64,000 nucleotides of DNA, taken from NCBI GenBank assembly GCA_018715125.1, contig DVMF01000041.1, positions 1-64,000 of the forward strand, in the 5' to 3' direction. Positions 52,553 to 61,887 of the stretch are shown in pieces. Each line of letters starts with the position of its first letter. The stretch's first letter is position 1. The notes beneath the pieces were generated by a model, which was not told the DNA's origin, did not search any database, and saw only the letters and a program-made list of their open reading frames with translations. A program made the position numbers and the translations under genes. Source of the DNA: Candidatus Coprousia avicola (lineage in GTDB: Bacteria > Actinomycetota > Coriobacteriia > Coriobacteriales > Coriobacteriaceae).

Positions 52553-52641
52553 AGGGCACCTCGCACCTAAACAGATTGCTAGAATGTTTACTTATTCGTT
52601 TATACCATGGCGTGACGGGCTGTATGCGCGCCCGGGGTATC

Positions 52642-52672
52642 GGCGAACGGCCGATTAAGGTATGCGAACGGT
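52642..52672 (-). promoter_or_regulatory. Tandem 21-bp-period repeat upstream of LacI 2
   Basis: GGCGAACGGC (52642-52651) and TGCGAACGGT (52663-52672) start exactly 21 bp apart, 38 bp upstream of a minus-strand TATAAA box (52599-52604) of the LacI gene. Confidence 0.55.
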
Positions 52673-52693
52673 CGCGTGCGGCGCGCACCGCCG

Positions 52694-52748
52694 ATGCCGG
52701 GCGGGCGCCAGCGGGCGCATGGACCGGGACACCGCCCGGCCCTACCCC
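52694..52748 (-). terminator. Hairpin after recR
   Basis: GCCGGGCGG pairs with CCGCCCGGC across a GC-rich loop, 32 bp beyond the recR stop codon. There is no T-tract. It marks the boundary between the housekeeping block and the carbohydrate island. Confidence 0.4.
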
Positions 52749-52780
52749 GTTAGCGGTGCAGATGACAGCAGCAGGTGAGC

Positions 52781-53374
52781 TTAGAGGGCGCGGCGCGCCT
52801 CGATGGCGCGACCCAGCGTGAGCTCGTCGGCGTATTCGAGGTCGCCGCCCACGGGCAGACCGCTCGCCAGACGGCTCACGGCAATGCCCAGCGGCTTGAT
52901 GGTGAGGGCGAGGTAGCTCGCCGTGGCCTCCCCCTCCACGTTGGGATTCGTGGCGAGGATGACCTCTTGGGTCCCCTCTTCTGCCAAGCGCGCCAGCAGC
53001 TCGCGCACGTGCAGCTGATCGGGGCCAATCTTGTCCATGGGGCTGATGACGCCGCCCAGGACGTGGTAAAGCCCCCGATACGAGCCCGTGCGCTCGATGG
53101 CGGACACGTCGCGCGGCTCGGATACCACGCAGATGCGCGTGCGGTCGCGCGTCGAGTCCTGGCAGATGGGGCATTCATCGGCCGTGGCGTAATTGAAGCA
53201 ACGGCGGCAGAAGTGGACCTCCTCTTTGACCTCGAGGATGGCCTCGGCCAAACGCCGCGCCTCCTCGGCGTCGGCCTCCAGAAGATGATAGGCGATGCGC
53301 TGGGCGCTCTTGGGGCCGATGCCCGGCAGGCGCCCCAGCTCGTCGAGGAGTTTCTGCAGACTCTGGTTTGCCAC
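52781..53374 (-). CDS. recR: Recombination mediator protein RecR
   Basis: Acts with RecO (and RecF) to load RecA at single-strand gaps. 197 residues, typical length. Order: helix-hairpin-helix ([20 protein letters not shown]), zinc finger with Cys 56, 59, 68 and 71, Toprim domain ([43 protein letters not shown]) and a C-terminal Walker-B-like tail ([21 protein letters not shown]). It starts with GTG at 53374 and has a weak binding site, 17 bp after ybaB. The dnaX-ybaB-recR order is conserved in many bacteria. Confidence 0.97.
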   Translation of the reverse strand: MANQSLQKLLDELGRLPGIGPKSAQRIAYHLLEADAEEARRLAEAILEVKEEVHFCRRCFNYATADECPICQDSTRDRTRICVVSEPRDVSAIERTGSYRGLYHVLGGVISPMDKIGPDQLHVRELLARLAEEGTQEVILATNPNVEGEATASYLALTIKPLGIAVSRLASGLPVGGDLEYADELTLGRAIEARRAL

Positions 53375-53391
53375 GGCGCAACCGTCCCGTC

Positions 53392-53712
53392 TTAGAACGG
53401 CATGCCGGGAATGTTGAGGCCGCCGGTGATGGCGCTCATCTGGCGGTTCGCCTGCTCGGCAACGCTGCGGTGCGCCTCGTTGACGGCGGCGACGATCATG
53501 TCCTCAAGCATCTCGACGTCGGCGGGATCGAGCGCCTCGGGATCGATCTTGATGGAGGTGAGCTGCATCTCGCCGTTCATGGTCACCTTGACCATGCCGC
53601 CGCCTGCAGACGCGTCGACGCTTACCTGGGCGAGGTTCTCCTGCGCGGCGGCAAGCTGCTCCTGCATCTTGCGGGCCTGCTTCATCATCTGCTGCATGTT
53701 CATATTGGGCAT
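53392..53712 (-). CDS. ybaB: YbaB/EbfC-family nucleoid-associated protein
   Basis: 106 residues. The N-terminal helix [26 protein letters not shown], the central [39 protein letters not shown] and the Met-rich Gly-rich end ([15 protein letters not shown]) are typical of this small DNA-binding dimer. Start MPNMNMQQ at 53712 follows AAGGAGCTCTC; a longer frame to 53742 is less likely. It lies between dnaX (74 bp upstream) and recR. Confidence 0.95.
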   Translation of the reverse strand: MPNMNMQQMMKQARKMQEQLAAAQENLAQVSVDASAGGGMVKVTMNGEMQLTSIKIDPEALDPADVEMLEDMIVAAVNEAHRSVAEQANRQMSAITGGLNIPGMPF

Positions 53713-53786
53713 GAGAGCTCCTTGTAGGTAGGGGACGCGCATACGGCGCCCTATGCGGTGCCCGTGAATCGTACCACGAGCGCGGG

Positions 53787-56450
53787 CTACTCCTTATGAA
53801 CGATGACACCGGACCCAAAAACGCTATCGAGCAGCTTCATGGCGTCTTCCGAAGTCTCCGGAACCTCCGCGGGCGGCGCATCATGGTTGAAGACTGCCGC
53901 CGGGTCGAAGGAGGGGGACTTCGCCACCGCGGGGGATGCGGCCGGGCGCGGGGCAGCAGGAGCAGCAGAACCCTCGGCTGCCGGGACGTCCGAACCGCCG
54001 GCAGCAACGGGCGCGGGCGCCGCCGGAGGCTCGAGGGGCATATCGAACGGAGGCAGGTCCTCCTCCGCCTCGTATCCCGCGATGAAGGCGTCGTCGTACG
54101 GGACGACCTCGTCCTCCCACGCGCGGCGGTCCTCCTCGACCGAGGGCTCCGAGATCACCGTGGGGCCGCTCGTCTGATCGGCCGCCGGCGCCGGCGCTGC
54201 CGGAGCGGAGGCCGCGGGCGAAGCGGGGGTCGCGGGTACCGATGCCTCGCTCGTAAACGGCACGAAGCCGGGCGACACCTGCGCAGGGGCGGGGGCCGCT
54301 GGTTTTACCGCGGCCGCCGGAGCGGGCGCCGCGGCTTCGCCGGACCGGGGTGCCGACTCGGGCGCGGGGGCGGTAGCCGGGCGCGGCGCGGGCGCGGCCG
54401 GTGCGGGCGACGCGGACGCAGCCGCCTCAGGAGCAGATACCGCCGGGGAGGGCGCGGGATCGGGCTGCGGTTGGGGGGCCTGCGCCGCCCGTGAGGGGGA
54501 GGCGGGCGCGGGGGCGGCAGGGCGCGCGGGGGCGTCGCCCATCACGTAGTGCACCTTACGAGTACCGAAGACCTCGGCGACGACCGGATGGATAGCCGCC
54601 TCGGAATCGGCGCGCCCCAGCATCTTGATGGCAAACCCCGACCCCGCCGGGAAGGCGACTGTCAGCGTGTCGCCGTCGTCCGTGCGGGCGCGCGAGCTCT
54701 GCAGAAGCGCACCGCGCGAGGGCTGGGCAGCAGTGACGCGGCGCACGACCTCGGCCCACCGGCGCTGCAGGTCGCCCTCGTCAGTCACGGGAGCAGCCGC
54801 GGGAGCGGGGGCGCCGGCGGGAGCGGCCTCGTTCTTCTGCGGTACGGGTGCAGCGGCGGACTCCTGCGGCGCGGGCTTCTGAGCGTGCGCGACGGCAGGC
54901 GCGGGGGCCGGAGCCGCGGCAGCCTCAGAGACGGGAGCACGCCCGGGTGCCGGGGAGACGGGCCTCTCCGGAGAGGCCCGGACCGGCGACGGGGCCGGTG
55001 ACGGGGCAGAATCTTGCACGGGCGCCGGGGCGGAAGCGGCGACGGCGGATCGTGCCGGACCGGGCGCTGCGCTCGGGGCGGGTGCCTTGCGCTGCGGCGC
55101 AGGCGAGGCGGAAGCATCCCACGGCGCCGCCGCATGCGGACGGGCGACGGCCGCATGCGCGGGGGCAGAGACCGGTGCCGCGGGCGGCGCCGCCTCCTGC
55201 CGTGCCGCGGGCGCCGCGGCGGGTCTGCCCATCAGGCTCGACGCCGCGTCCGCATCAAGCGGGGCGGACGGCACGCCGGCGGCAAGCTGCGCCTCGATGC
55301 GGTCCAGCCGGTCGGCCAGCGCCTCGAGCGTAAGGTCTGATGCGGGGCGCGCCAGGCGCGTGAGCGCGATCTCGAGCACCAGACGCGTGTCCGCGGCGTT
55401 GCGCATCTCCAGCGCCGCGTCGTCAAGCACGGTCAGCATCCGCGCCACGCGGTCGTTCCCCTCAAACAGGGCTGCCTCGGCCGAGAGCGCCTCGAGCTCC
55501 TCCGGCGTCGCGTCCACCACCTCGCGCGCCGCACCCGCAACGCGCACCATATAGACATCGCGCAGATGCGCGATGAGGTCCCGGGTAAGCTCCATCAGGT
55601 CGTTGCCCTCGTCGACCTGCGCGCGCACCAGCGAGAAGAGCGTAGCGACGTCGCGCGCGGCGAGGGCACGGGCAAACTCGGCGAGCACCGAGCTCGCCAC
55701 CTCGCCCAGCAGGGCGCGGGCGTCATCGGCGCGCACCGCCCCGCCGCCAAAGACCGAGAGCTGCTCCAGCGTCGACAAGGCGTCGCGCATGCCGCCGCGT
55801 GCGTGCTTGGCAACGATCTCAAGCGCCTCGGCATCAAAGGCAAAGCCCTCTTGCTCGCAGATGTAGGCGAGGCGACCCTCGATATCCTCGTTGCCGATGC
55901 GATGGAAGTCGAAGCGCTGGCAGCGCGAGAGAATGGTCTCGGGAATCTTCTGCGGGTCGGTGGTGCACATCACGAAGACCACGTGCGCCGGCGGCTCCTC
56001 GAGCGTCTTGAGCAGCGCGTTGAAGGCCGCCACGGTGAGCATGTGGACCTCGTCGATGATGTAGACCTTGTAGGCCCCGCGCACGGGGGCGAAGTTGACC
56101 GACCCGATGATCTCCTCGCGCACGTTGTCCACGCCGGTGCGGCTCGCGGCGTCGAGCTCGTACACGTCCGGGTGGATGCCGTCGGCGATCTGCGTGCACT
56201 CAGGGCACGTGCCGTCCGGCATGCAGCCGCTCGCCCCCTCCGCGCGCGCCGCCTCGGCCTTCTGGCAGAGCAGCGCCTTGGCGAGGATGCGCGCCATCGT
56301 GGTCTTGCCCGTGCCGCGCGGCCCGCAGAAGAGGTACGCGTGGGAGAGGCGCCCCTCGGTGACGGCGTGCTCGAGCGTCGAGACGATGTGCTGCTGGCCC
56401 ACGACGCTCTCAAAGGTGAGCGGGCGATATTTACGGTACAGCGACTCCAT
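53787..56450 (-). CDS. dnaX: DNA polymerase III subunit gamma/tau
   Basis: The clamp-loader ATPase of the replisome, 887 residues. The N-terminus MESLYRKYRPLTFESVVGQ, the Walker A GPRGTGKTT (43-51), a zinc module (Cys 62, 76, 82, 85), Walker B YIIDEVHMLT and the sensor/SRC segment ETILSRCQRFDFHRI are complete. From about residue 390 the chain is very rich in Ala and Pro with few charged residues, interrupted by a short folded segment near 560-640 (RRWAEVVRRVTAAQPSRGALLQSSRART). The low-complexity tail is longer than usual. I see no A-rich slippery heptamer of the kind used for gamma production in some bacteria. The ATG follows AGGAGATTCCCC. Confidence 0.97.
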   Translation of the reverse strand: MESLYRKYRPLTFESVVGQQHIVSTLEHAVTEGRLSHAYLFCGPRGTGKTTMARILAKALLCQKAEAARAEGASGCMPDGTCPECTQIADGIHPDVYELDAASRTGVDNVREEIIGSVNFAPVRGAYKVYIIDEVHMLTVAAFNALLKTLEEPPAHVVFVMCTTDPQKIPETILSRCQRFDFHRIGNEDIEGRLAYICEQEGFAFDAEALEIVAKHARGGMRDALSTLEQLSVFGGGAVRADDARALLGEVASSVLAEFARALAARDVATLFSLVRAQVDEGNDLMELTRDLIAHLRDVYMVRVAGAAREVVDATPEELEALSAEAALFEGNDRVARMLTVLDDAALEMRNAADTRLVLEIALTRLARPASDLTLEALADRLDRIEAQLAAGVPSAPLDADAASSLMGRPAAAPAARQEAAPPAAPVSAPAHAAVARPHAAAPWDASASPAPQRKAPAPSAAPGPARSAVAASAPAPVQDSAPSPAPSPVRASPERPVSPAPGRAPVSEAAAAPAPAPAVAHAQKPAPQESAAAPVPQKNEAAPAGAPAPAAAPVTDEGDLQRRWAEVVRRVTAAQPSRGALLQSSRARTDDGDTLTVAFPAGSGFAIKMLGRADSEAAIHPVVAEVFGTRKVHYVMGDAPARPAAPAPASPSRAAQAPQPQPDPAPSPAVSAPEAAASASPAPAAPAPRPATAPAPESAPRSGEAAAPAPAAAVKPAAPAPAQVSPGFVPFTSEASVPATPASPAASAPAAPAPAADQTSGPTVISEPSVEEDRRAWEDEVVPYDDAFIAGYEAEEDLPPFDMPLEPPAAPAPVAAGGSDVPAAEGSAAPAAPRPAASPAVAKSPSFDPAAVFNHDAPPAEVPETSEDAMKLLDSVFGSGVIVHKE

Positions 56451-56506
56451 GGGGAATCTCCTATCTATGCACTCGGTCGGGCGGAGCGGGTCTCGGCGAA
56501 ACGGGT

Positions 56507-56701
56507 CTACAGCCCGTGCGCGGTCAGGCGCCGATCGATGTCTTTGAGCGTGATGCGCGTCGCGAAGAGCTGGCGGTACGTGGCGGTCTTGACCTTGTTC
56601 TCGGCACGCAGGACCTCCATGCGCTCAGAAACGTCCCCGAGCTCCGCCCGTACCTCGGCGGCAAAGGCCTCGTACGCGGCCAAGCGCTCAGCATCGCCCA
56701 T
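56507..56701 (-). CDS. Small helical protein, unknown function
   Basis: 64 residues from MGDAERLAAYEAFAAEVRAELGDVSERMEVLRAENKVKTATYRQLFATRITLKDIDRRLTAHGL. The charge pattern predicts two helices, one possibly coiled-coil. GAGGGGATG lies upstream of the ATG at 56701; an extension to 56755 has no good binding site. It is 56 bp upstream of dnaX on the same strand and may share its transcript. No family recognised. Confidence 0.6.
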   Translation of the reverse strand: MGDAERLAAYEAFAAEVRAELGDVSERMEVLRAENKVKTATYRQLFATRITLKDIDRRLTAHGL

Positions 56702-56842
56702 CGTCCATCCCCTCACTTTTGCCCGCAGGCGTCGCATCGACGGTCCTACCATCATACCCGCCGGCGCGGACGAAGCGGCGGGGCGTGGTATGATGACGAA
56801 AAACCATGGCCCACACGAACCAGAACCGCACCAGGATTCGCC

Positions 56843-58741
56843 ATGACACGCTTCTCATCCCATAGGCGCCCCGCGCCCGACGCCGCGGCGCGCCCGCACG
56901 CGCCCTCGCCCGCCGAGACGGGAGCCGCCATGCTCGCCGACGCCCCCGCCCCCGGCGCGGCCGCCACCGCGCTCCTCAAGCGCTATCGACCGCTCGAGAC
57001 GCGCGGGGGCGGTACGTTCGGCACCGTCGAGATCTGCCTCGACGTCCGCCTGAAGCGGCGCGTCGCCATCAAGCGCATGCCGCTCGCCGACGAGGGGGCC
57101 TCCGCCGACGTTCCGCTCGAGACCTACGCCACGGCGCTTGCCGAGGCGCGCACGGCGAGCATGCTCGCGGCCAGCCACATCGTCCAGGTCATCGATTTCA
57201 CCTACGACCGCGGCTACGCCTACCTGGTGATGGAATACGTGGACGGCATGTCGCTCGAGGAGCTTCTCGCCGCCGTGGACGGGCACTCCCTCACCTACGA
57301 CGAGACCGCCGCCGTTGCCGACGCGCTCGTGCAGGCGCTCGCCTTCGCGCACGACAACGGCGTGCTCCACCTGGACGTCAAGCCCGCCAACGTGCTGATC
57401 GACCGCACCGGCAACGTCAAGCTCGCCGACTTCGGCATGGCGAAGCTCTCGCGCGCGACCGGCTACGGCGACGCTCGGGGCGGCACCATCGGCTATATGC
57501 CGCCCGAGCAGCTCATCGGCGCCGATGTGGACGGGCGGGCGGACCTCTTCGCCCTGGCCGCCGTCCTCTACGAGGCGCTGTGCGCCGAGGCCCCCTTCCG
57601 CGCCGAGTCGGCCGCCGCCTCCATCGAGCGCATCCGCGAGGGCGCCGAGGACCCGGCGGAGGTGCTGCCCGGCATCCCCGAGCTTGCGGACGAGGTCCTG
57701 CTCGCGGCGCTCTCCTCCGCCCCCGAGGACCGGCCGGAGAGCGTCGAGGCCTTCGGGGAGCGCTTTCTCGCCGACCTGGGCAACCCGCGCGCCGGGCGCC
57801 GCAGCCTCGCGAACCTCATCGCCGAGCTCACCGCCGACGAGGACGATGCCGACCTCGCTCCCGAGGCTGCCAAGCCCACGGTGGAGGTCGACCCGGCCGA
57901 GGGCTGGCTCGGCAGCCGCACGCCGCGCGCCCGCGCCCTCGTCACCGGCGGCATCGCGGGTGCGGGCGTCGCCGTCGCCGCCGCATACGTGCTGGGCATG
58001 ACGGGGGTTTCGAGCCCGGTGGCAACGCTTGCCGTCGCGCTCGCCACGGGCGGGGCCTCGGTGGCCGCGCCGCAGCTGGGAAGCGCCCTGGTGGCCGCGG
58101 GCCTCATCTGCGCCGTCGCCCCCGCCACGCCGCTTCTGGCGCTTCTGCCCGTGCTGCTGCCGCTGATAGCGCTCCTTACCAGCTGGTGGTACGTCTGGGG
58201 CCGCACGCAGCCCGCCGCCTCGGCCACCTTTGCCGCCATCCTCGCCGCCGGCGCGCTCACGGGCAACCCGTGGCTTCTCGCCGGACCCATCGCCGTGTGG
58301 TGCGGCTACCTCAGCGCGCCGGGCTCTGGCGCGGCGACGGTCGGCCTCGGCGTCCTCACCTCGGCGCTGTTCAACACCGCCCTGGGGGCGGCGGGGGCGC
58401 TGCCGGCAAGCGCTGCGTGGACCGCCATCGCCGACGGGCACCTCATCGCCGGCGCCGCCGGGGCCGCCGCGACCGCCGCAGTCGTGTCGGCGATGGGCTC
58501 GCGCCTGTGGGAGCGCTTCTCCGCCGGCGGGGGCACGGGGCTCAACATCGTCTGTGCGGCCTCCGGCGGAATTATGGTTGTTTTGCAGCTCTGCCTTGCA
58601 AACCCTGTGGAAAATACCAGCTCGCAGACCCTACCCTTTGCCGTTGCTTTAGGGATGGGCGCGCTTTCCTCTATAATCTGGCTCATCTGTACCTATGGGC
58701 TCGGCTATCGAAAAGAAACGGCGGAGGGTGATCGTCCGTGA
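56843..58741 (+). CDS. Serine/threonine protein kinase with multi-pass membrane domain
   Basis: 632 residues. The kinase domain (about 47-315) has the glycine loop RGGGTFGTVE, Lys77 in VAIKRM, the catalytic loop HLDVKPANVL (176-185, Leu in place of the usual Arg of HRD), DFG (196-198) and GTIGYMPPEQL. An acidic linker follows, then about eight hydrophobic segments (about 375-620), not the PASTA repeats of PknB. The first ~45 residues are Ala/Pro-rich; ATG at 56843 follows CCAGGATTCGCC. Its stop codon overlaps the GTG of fhaA. It opens a cluster with two FHA proteins and a PP2C phosphatase, so it is the likely regulator of peptidoglycan growth here. Confidence 0.9.
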   Translation: MTRFSSHRRPAPDAAARPHAPSPAETGAAMLADAPAPGAAATALLKRYRPLETRGGGTFGTVEICLDVRLKRRVAIKRMPLADEGASADVPLETYATALAEARTASMLAASHIVQVIDFTYDRGYAYLVMEYVDGMSLEELLAAVDGHSLTYDETAAVADALVQALAFAHDNGVLHLDVKPANVLIDRTGNVKLADFGMAKLSRATGYGDARGGTIGYMPPEQLIGADVDGRADLFALAAVLYEALCAEAPFRAESAAASIERIREGAEDPAEVLPGIPELADEVLLAALSSAPEDRPESVEAFGERFLADLGNPRAGRRSLANLIAELTADEDDADLAPEAAKPTVEVDPAEGWLGSRTPRARALVTGGIAGAGVAVAAAYVLGMTGVSSPVATLAVALATGGASVAAPQLGSALVAAGLICAVAPATPLLALLPVLLPLIALLTSWWYVWGRTQPAASATFAAILAAGALTGNPWLLAGPIAVWCGYLSAPGSGAATVGLGVLTSALFNTALGAAGALPASAAWTAIADGHLIAGAAGAAATAAVVSAMGSRLWERFSAGGGTGLNIVCAASGGIMVVLQLCLANPVENTSSQTLPFAVALGMGALSSIIWLICTYGLGYRKETAEGDRP

Positions 58742-59823
58742 ACTTCCTGAACATCTTCGAGGACCACGTGGCGGGTATCTTTGGCGCCAGCCGGGCACCG
58801 TTCTCCTTTAAAAAGCTCGCCAAGCAGGCAGTGCGCGAGATGGAGGACCAGACACTCGTCATCAACGGCGTCAACACGGCGCCCGCGCTCTACACCATTC
58901 TCATCGCCGCCGACGACGACCCACTCATGGCGCCGTACTATCCGCAGCTCACGCGTGAGGTCGCCGAGTTTGTGAAGGCGCATGCGGAGAAGAAGGCCTA
59001 TATCTTTGTGGGCGAGCCGCTCGTCCGCTTCATGATCGACCCGCAGCTCCGCGCCGGCAAGTTCTCCGTCTTTGCCGAGAACGTCGACGCCCCCACCCTG
59101 GGCCGCCTCTACGAGGAGGAGCGCGCCTACCAGCAGGGGCTCTCGCAGAGCCTCACCGGCCCCGCGGCCCCGCGGCCGAGCGAGCCCGCACCGGCGCCCG
59201 CCGCACCGCAGACGCCGACGCCCCGCACCCGCCGCGAGCCCGCCCCCGCGCCCGAGCCGGCGCCGCGCGCGAGCCGCGTGCCCGATATCGCTGCTCAGGC
59301 ACCTGCCGCCGTAGCGGGCGCCGCAGCGGGCGCCGCAGCGGGCGCCGCCGTCGCCGGAGCCTTTGCCGAGCGCGACCCCTTCGCGCCGCTCGCCGACGCC
59401 GCCGCGCCCATCCCCGTCCCCAAGACGGTCACCCGCGCCCAGCTCGACGGCGTGGGCGGTGCCGCCGCCACGGGCGGCGCCCGCGTGGGCGCGAGCGTTG
59501 CCAACAACATGGTGAGCTCCCGCGCCCAGGTGGCGCTCCCGCCGCTCGCCCAGCTCATCGACGTCGTCACCGGCGACGTGCACGAGGTCACCGGCCAGAC
59601 GTGCGTCATCGGCCGCGAGCGCGCCGCAACCGACGTGACGCTGCGCGACCCCAACGTCAGCCGTCGCCACGCCCAGCTCACCTACACGGGTCAGGACTGG
59701 TCCATCGAGGACCTCAACTCCACCAACGGCACGCTCGTCAACAACCGCCGCATCACCCGCTGCCCCCTGCGCAGCGGCGATATGGTGACCTTCGGGCTCT
59801 CCACCTTCGAGTTCAGGGGCTGA
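58738..59823 (+). CDS. fhaA: FhaA-type protein (DUF3662 plus FHA domain)
   Basis: 361 residues. The N-terminal DUF3662 domain (MNFLNIFEDHVAGIFG to about residue 130) is joined by an Ala/Pro-rich linker to a C-terminal FHA domain (about 275-361: CVIGRERAATDVTLRDPNVSRRHAQLTY, EDLNSTNGTLVNNRRI), which binds phospho-threonine. In actinobacteria FhaA interacts with the Ser/Thr kinase and MviN to regulate lipid II flow. The start is GTG at 58738, overlapping the kinase stop codon (GTGA), giving translational coupling. Confidence 0.95.
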   Translation: MNFLNIFEDHVAGIFGASRAPFSFKKLAKQAVREMEDQTLVINGVNTAPALYTILIAADDDPLMAPYYPQLTREVAEFVKAHAEKKAYIFVGEPLVRFMIDPQLRAGKFSVFAENVDAPTLGRLYEEERAYQQGLSQSLTGPAAPRPSEPAPAPAAPQTPTPRTRREPAPAPEPAPRASRVPDIAAQAPAAVAGAAAGAAAGAAVAGAFAERDPFAPLADAAAPIPVPKTVTRAQLDGVGGAAATGGARVGASVANNMVSSRAQVALPPLAQLIDVVTGDVHEVTGQTCVIGRERAATDVTLRDPNVSRRHAQLTYTGQDWSIEDLNSTNGTLVNNRRITRCPLRSGDMVTFGLSTFEFRG

Positions 59824-59830
59824 TGGCCTT

Positions 59831-60244
59831 ATGATCGACATCATCCTGTTCATCGGGCGCATCGTTCTCGTCGCCATCCTCTACATCTTCCTGTTCGCCG
59901 TCATGAAGACGGGCGTGGGGCTCGTGCGCGGTCAGCGGCGCGACTCCGCCATCTGGACCATCGACGTCGACAAGGGCCCCCGCGGTATCCGCGGCATCCA
60001 CGTCGACATGCTCGGCCCCGTCATCGTGGGCCGCTCGCCGTCGTCCGACATCTGCATCAACGAGCCCTTCGTCTCGGCGAGTCATGCGCGCTTCTCCCTG
60101 CAGGGCCCGGCGCTCGTCATCGAGGACCTGAACTCGCTTAACGGCACGCTCGTCAACGGCCGCCCGCTGGTAGAGCCCGCCACGCTGCGCGAGGGCGACG
60201 AGGTCCAGATCGGTGACGTCGTCATGAAAGTGAATCGCCGATGA
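59831..60244 (+). CDS. fhaB: FhaB-type membrane-anchored FHA protein
   Basis: 137 residues: one N-terminal transmembrane helix (about 3-27) and a C-terminal FHA domain (GPVIVGRSPSSDICINEPFVSASHARF, EDLNSLNGTLVNGRPL). In actinobacteria FhaB/FipA is a kinase substrate acting at growth and division sites. It begins 7 bp after fhaA and its stop codon overlaps the ATG of the phosphatase gene. The binding site is weak (AGGGGCTGATGGCCTT), so translation probably depends on fhaA. Confidence 0.95.
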   Translation: MIDIILFIGRIVLVAILYIFLFAVMKTGVGLVRGQRRDSAIWTIDVDKGPRGIRGIHVDMLGPVIVGRSPSSDICINEPFVSASHARFSLQGPALVIEDLNSLNGTLVNGRPLVEPATLREGDEVQIGDVVMKVNRR

Positions 60245-61887
60245 CGGCCGAGGAGCTCCATAACGCCGAGATGCCGCTCGACGCCGACCGCGCGCCCATC
60301 GGCGCCCACGCCGCACCGAGCGCCCCGGTTGAGGACGAGGCGGACGACCCCCGCGAGGACGCGCTCTTTGCCGAGCGCCTGACCCCCGCGCGCGGCTCGG
60401 CCGAGCACGCGGACGCCCCACTTGCCCCCGAGGCAGGCCCCGCTGACGCCGCGTCGGACGCGCCTCAGGCGTCCCCGCTCCCCGGTGCGCCCGAGACCGC
60501 GGACGCCGATACGGCCTCTGCGGCACCAGCAGAACCCGCCGAGCCCGTATCGCCCGCGACCACGGCAGAGATCGACGTCGACGAGGTCGAGGCGCGCCTC
60601 GCCGACCCCGGCTCGACGCAGAGCTTCCAAGCGATCCCCGAGGACCGCATCGACACCGACTCGACCTACGACGCCGGCACCACCGTCAACCTCATGTGGG
60701 GCGCGCGCTCCGACGTGGGCTGCGTGCGCACGCACAACGAGGACTCCTACCTCGTGCAGTCGCCGCTCTTCTGCGTGTCCGACGGCATGGGCGGCCATGC
60801 TGCCGGCGAGGTCGCCTCGTCCATCGCGGTCGAGACCATCGCCCAGCACGCCCCCACCTCAGCCGACCCCGCCCAGCTGGCGCGGGCCGTCGAGGCCGCC
60901 AACGCCGCCATCATCCGGGCGGCAGCCGAGGGCGTCGGGCGGCCCGGCATGGGGTGCACCGCTACCGCGGCCTATATCGAGGGCACGCAGCTCGCCATCG
61001 CGCACGTGGGCGACTCGCGCGCCTACCTCGTCCACGAGGGCACACTCATCCGCGTGACGCGCGACCACTCCTATGTGGAGGAGCTCGTCGACGCCGGCGA
61101 GATCACCGCCGACGAGGCGCGCGTCCACCCCAACCGCTCCGTCATCACGCGCGCGCTCGGCTCCGATCCGGCGATGTACGCCGACCACTTCCAGCTCAAT
61201 ATCGAGGAGGGCGACCGCCTCATCCTCTGCTCGGACGGCCTCTCGTCCATGATTCCCGACGGCGAGATCGAAAATATCGCCAACCAGTCCCCCACCGCGC
61301 AGATCTGCGTCGACAACCTCGTCGACGCCGCACTTGCCGCCGGCGGCTCGGATAACGTCACGGTGGTGGTGGTCGACGTGGTGGACGACGGCCGGCTGCG
61401 CGAGGCGCTCAGGCGCCGCAAGCGCAACGTCCTCATCGCGGTGGTCGCCGTTGTCGCCGCGCTTGCCATCGCCGCCTTCGCCATCATGAACACCATCGCA
61501 AACTCCTTCTACCTCGGCATCGAGGACGGCCGCGTGGCCATCTACACCGGAGTTCCCGGCTCGTTCATGGGCATCTCGCTCAGTCAGCTCGAGGACGACA
61601 GCGAGATCGAGGTGACCGACCTGCCCGAGGACACCCAGCGCCGCCTCCAAGAGGGCATCACGCAGCACTCCATCGAAGAGGCGCGCAACGTCCTCAACGA
61701 GTACCGCCGGCAGATCTTTGCCGAGCAGGCACAGCGCTCTGAGACGGCCCGCGCCGCCGAGAACGCTGCCGGCGACGCCGCCGATACGGGCGGCGGGGAC
61801 GCCGCGGCAGACGAGGGGGCCGACGCCTCCACGCTTGCCGACACCGTCGCTCCCACCCAAGATGCCGAGGAAGGAGGCGCCCAGTGA
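60241..61887 (+). CDS. pstP: PP2C-type serine/threonine phosphatase (PstP-like)
   Basis: 548 residues, longer than usual because of a ~155-residue acidic, Ala/Pro-rich N-terminal extension. The PP2C domain follows (about 158-385): [60 protein letters not shown] and [13 protein letters not shown] with the metal-binding Asp residues. A transmembrane helix lies near 396-420 ([19 protein letters not shown]) and a ~125-residue extracytoplasmic tail ends in a Gly/Asp-rich stretch. It reverses the kinase's phosphorylations. Its ATG overlaps the fhaB stop codon, and its own stop overlaps the GTG of the next gene. Confidence 0.95.
   Translation: MTAEELHNAEMPLDADRAPIGAHAAPSAPVEDEADDPREDALFAERLTPARGSAEHADAPLAPEAGPADAASDAPQASPLPGAPETADADTASAAPAEPAEPVSPATTAEIDVDEVEARLADPGSTQSFQAIPEDRIDTDSTYDAGTTVNLMWGARSDVGCVRTHNEDSYLVQSPLFCVSDGMGGHAAGEVASSIAVETIAQHAPTSADPAQLARAVEAANAAIIRAAAEGVGRPGMGCTATAAYIEGTQLAIAHVGDSRAYLVHEGTLIRVTRDHSYVEELVDAGEITADEARVHPNRSVITRALGSDPAMYADHFQLNIEEGDRLILCSDGLSSMIPDGEIENIANQSPTAQICVDNLVDAALAAGGSDNVTVVVVDVVDDGRLREALRRRKRNVLIAVVAVVAALAIAAFAIMNTIANSFYLGIEDGRVAIYTGVPGSFMGISLSQLEDDSEIEVTDLPEDTQRRLQEGITQHSIEEARNVLNEYRRQIFAEQAQRSETARAAENAAGDAADTGGGDAAADEGADASTLADTVAPTQDAEEGGAQ

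Noticed and set aside
15261..52672. Spaced repeats as a CRISPR array or iterons
   Set aside because: Each site has only two short copies, in separate promoters, with no spacer-length units, cas genes or replication genes.
12367..52780. The carbohydrate island as a recent mobile element
   Set aside because: No integrase, transposase, flanking tRNA or direct-repeat attachment sites are seen, and codon and base use match the flanking housekeeping genes.
53787..56450. Programmed frameshift in dnaX
   Set aside because: No A-rich slippery heptamer with stem-loop was found, and the full-length reading is continuous.
56451..56842. SRP RNA or tRNA gene near dnaX
   Set aside because: The SRP RNA gene is often beside dnaX, but its conserved GGTCAGG and GGAAGCAGCC segments are not visible here, and no tRNA cloverleaf was found in any intergenic gap of the window.
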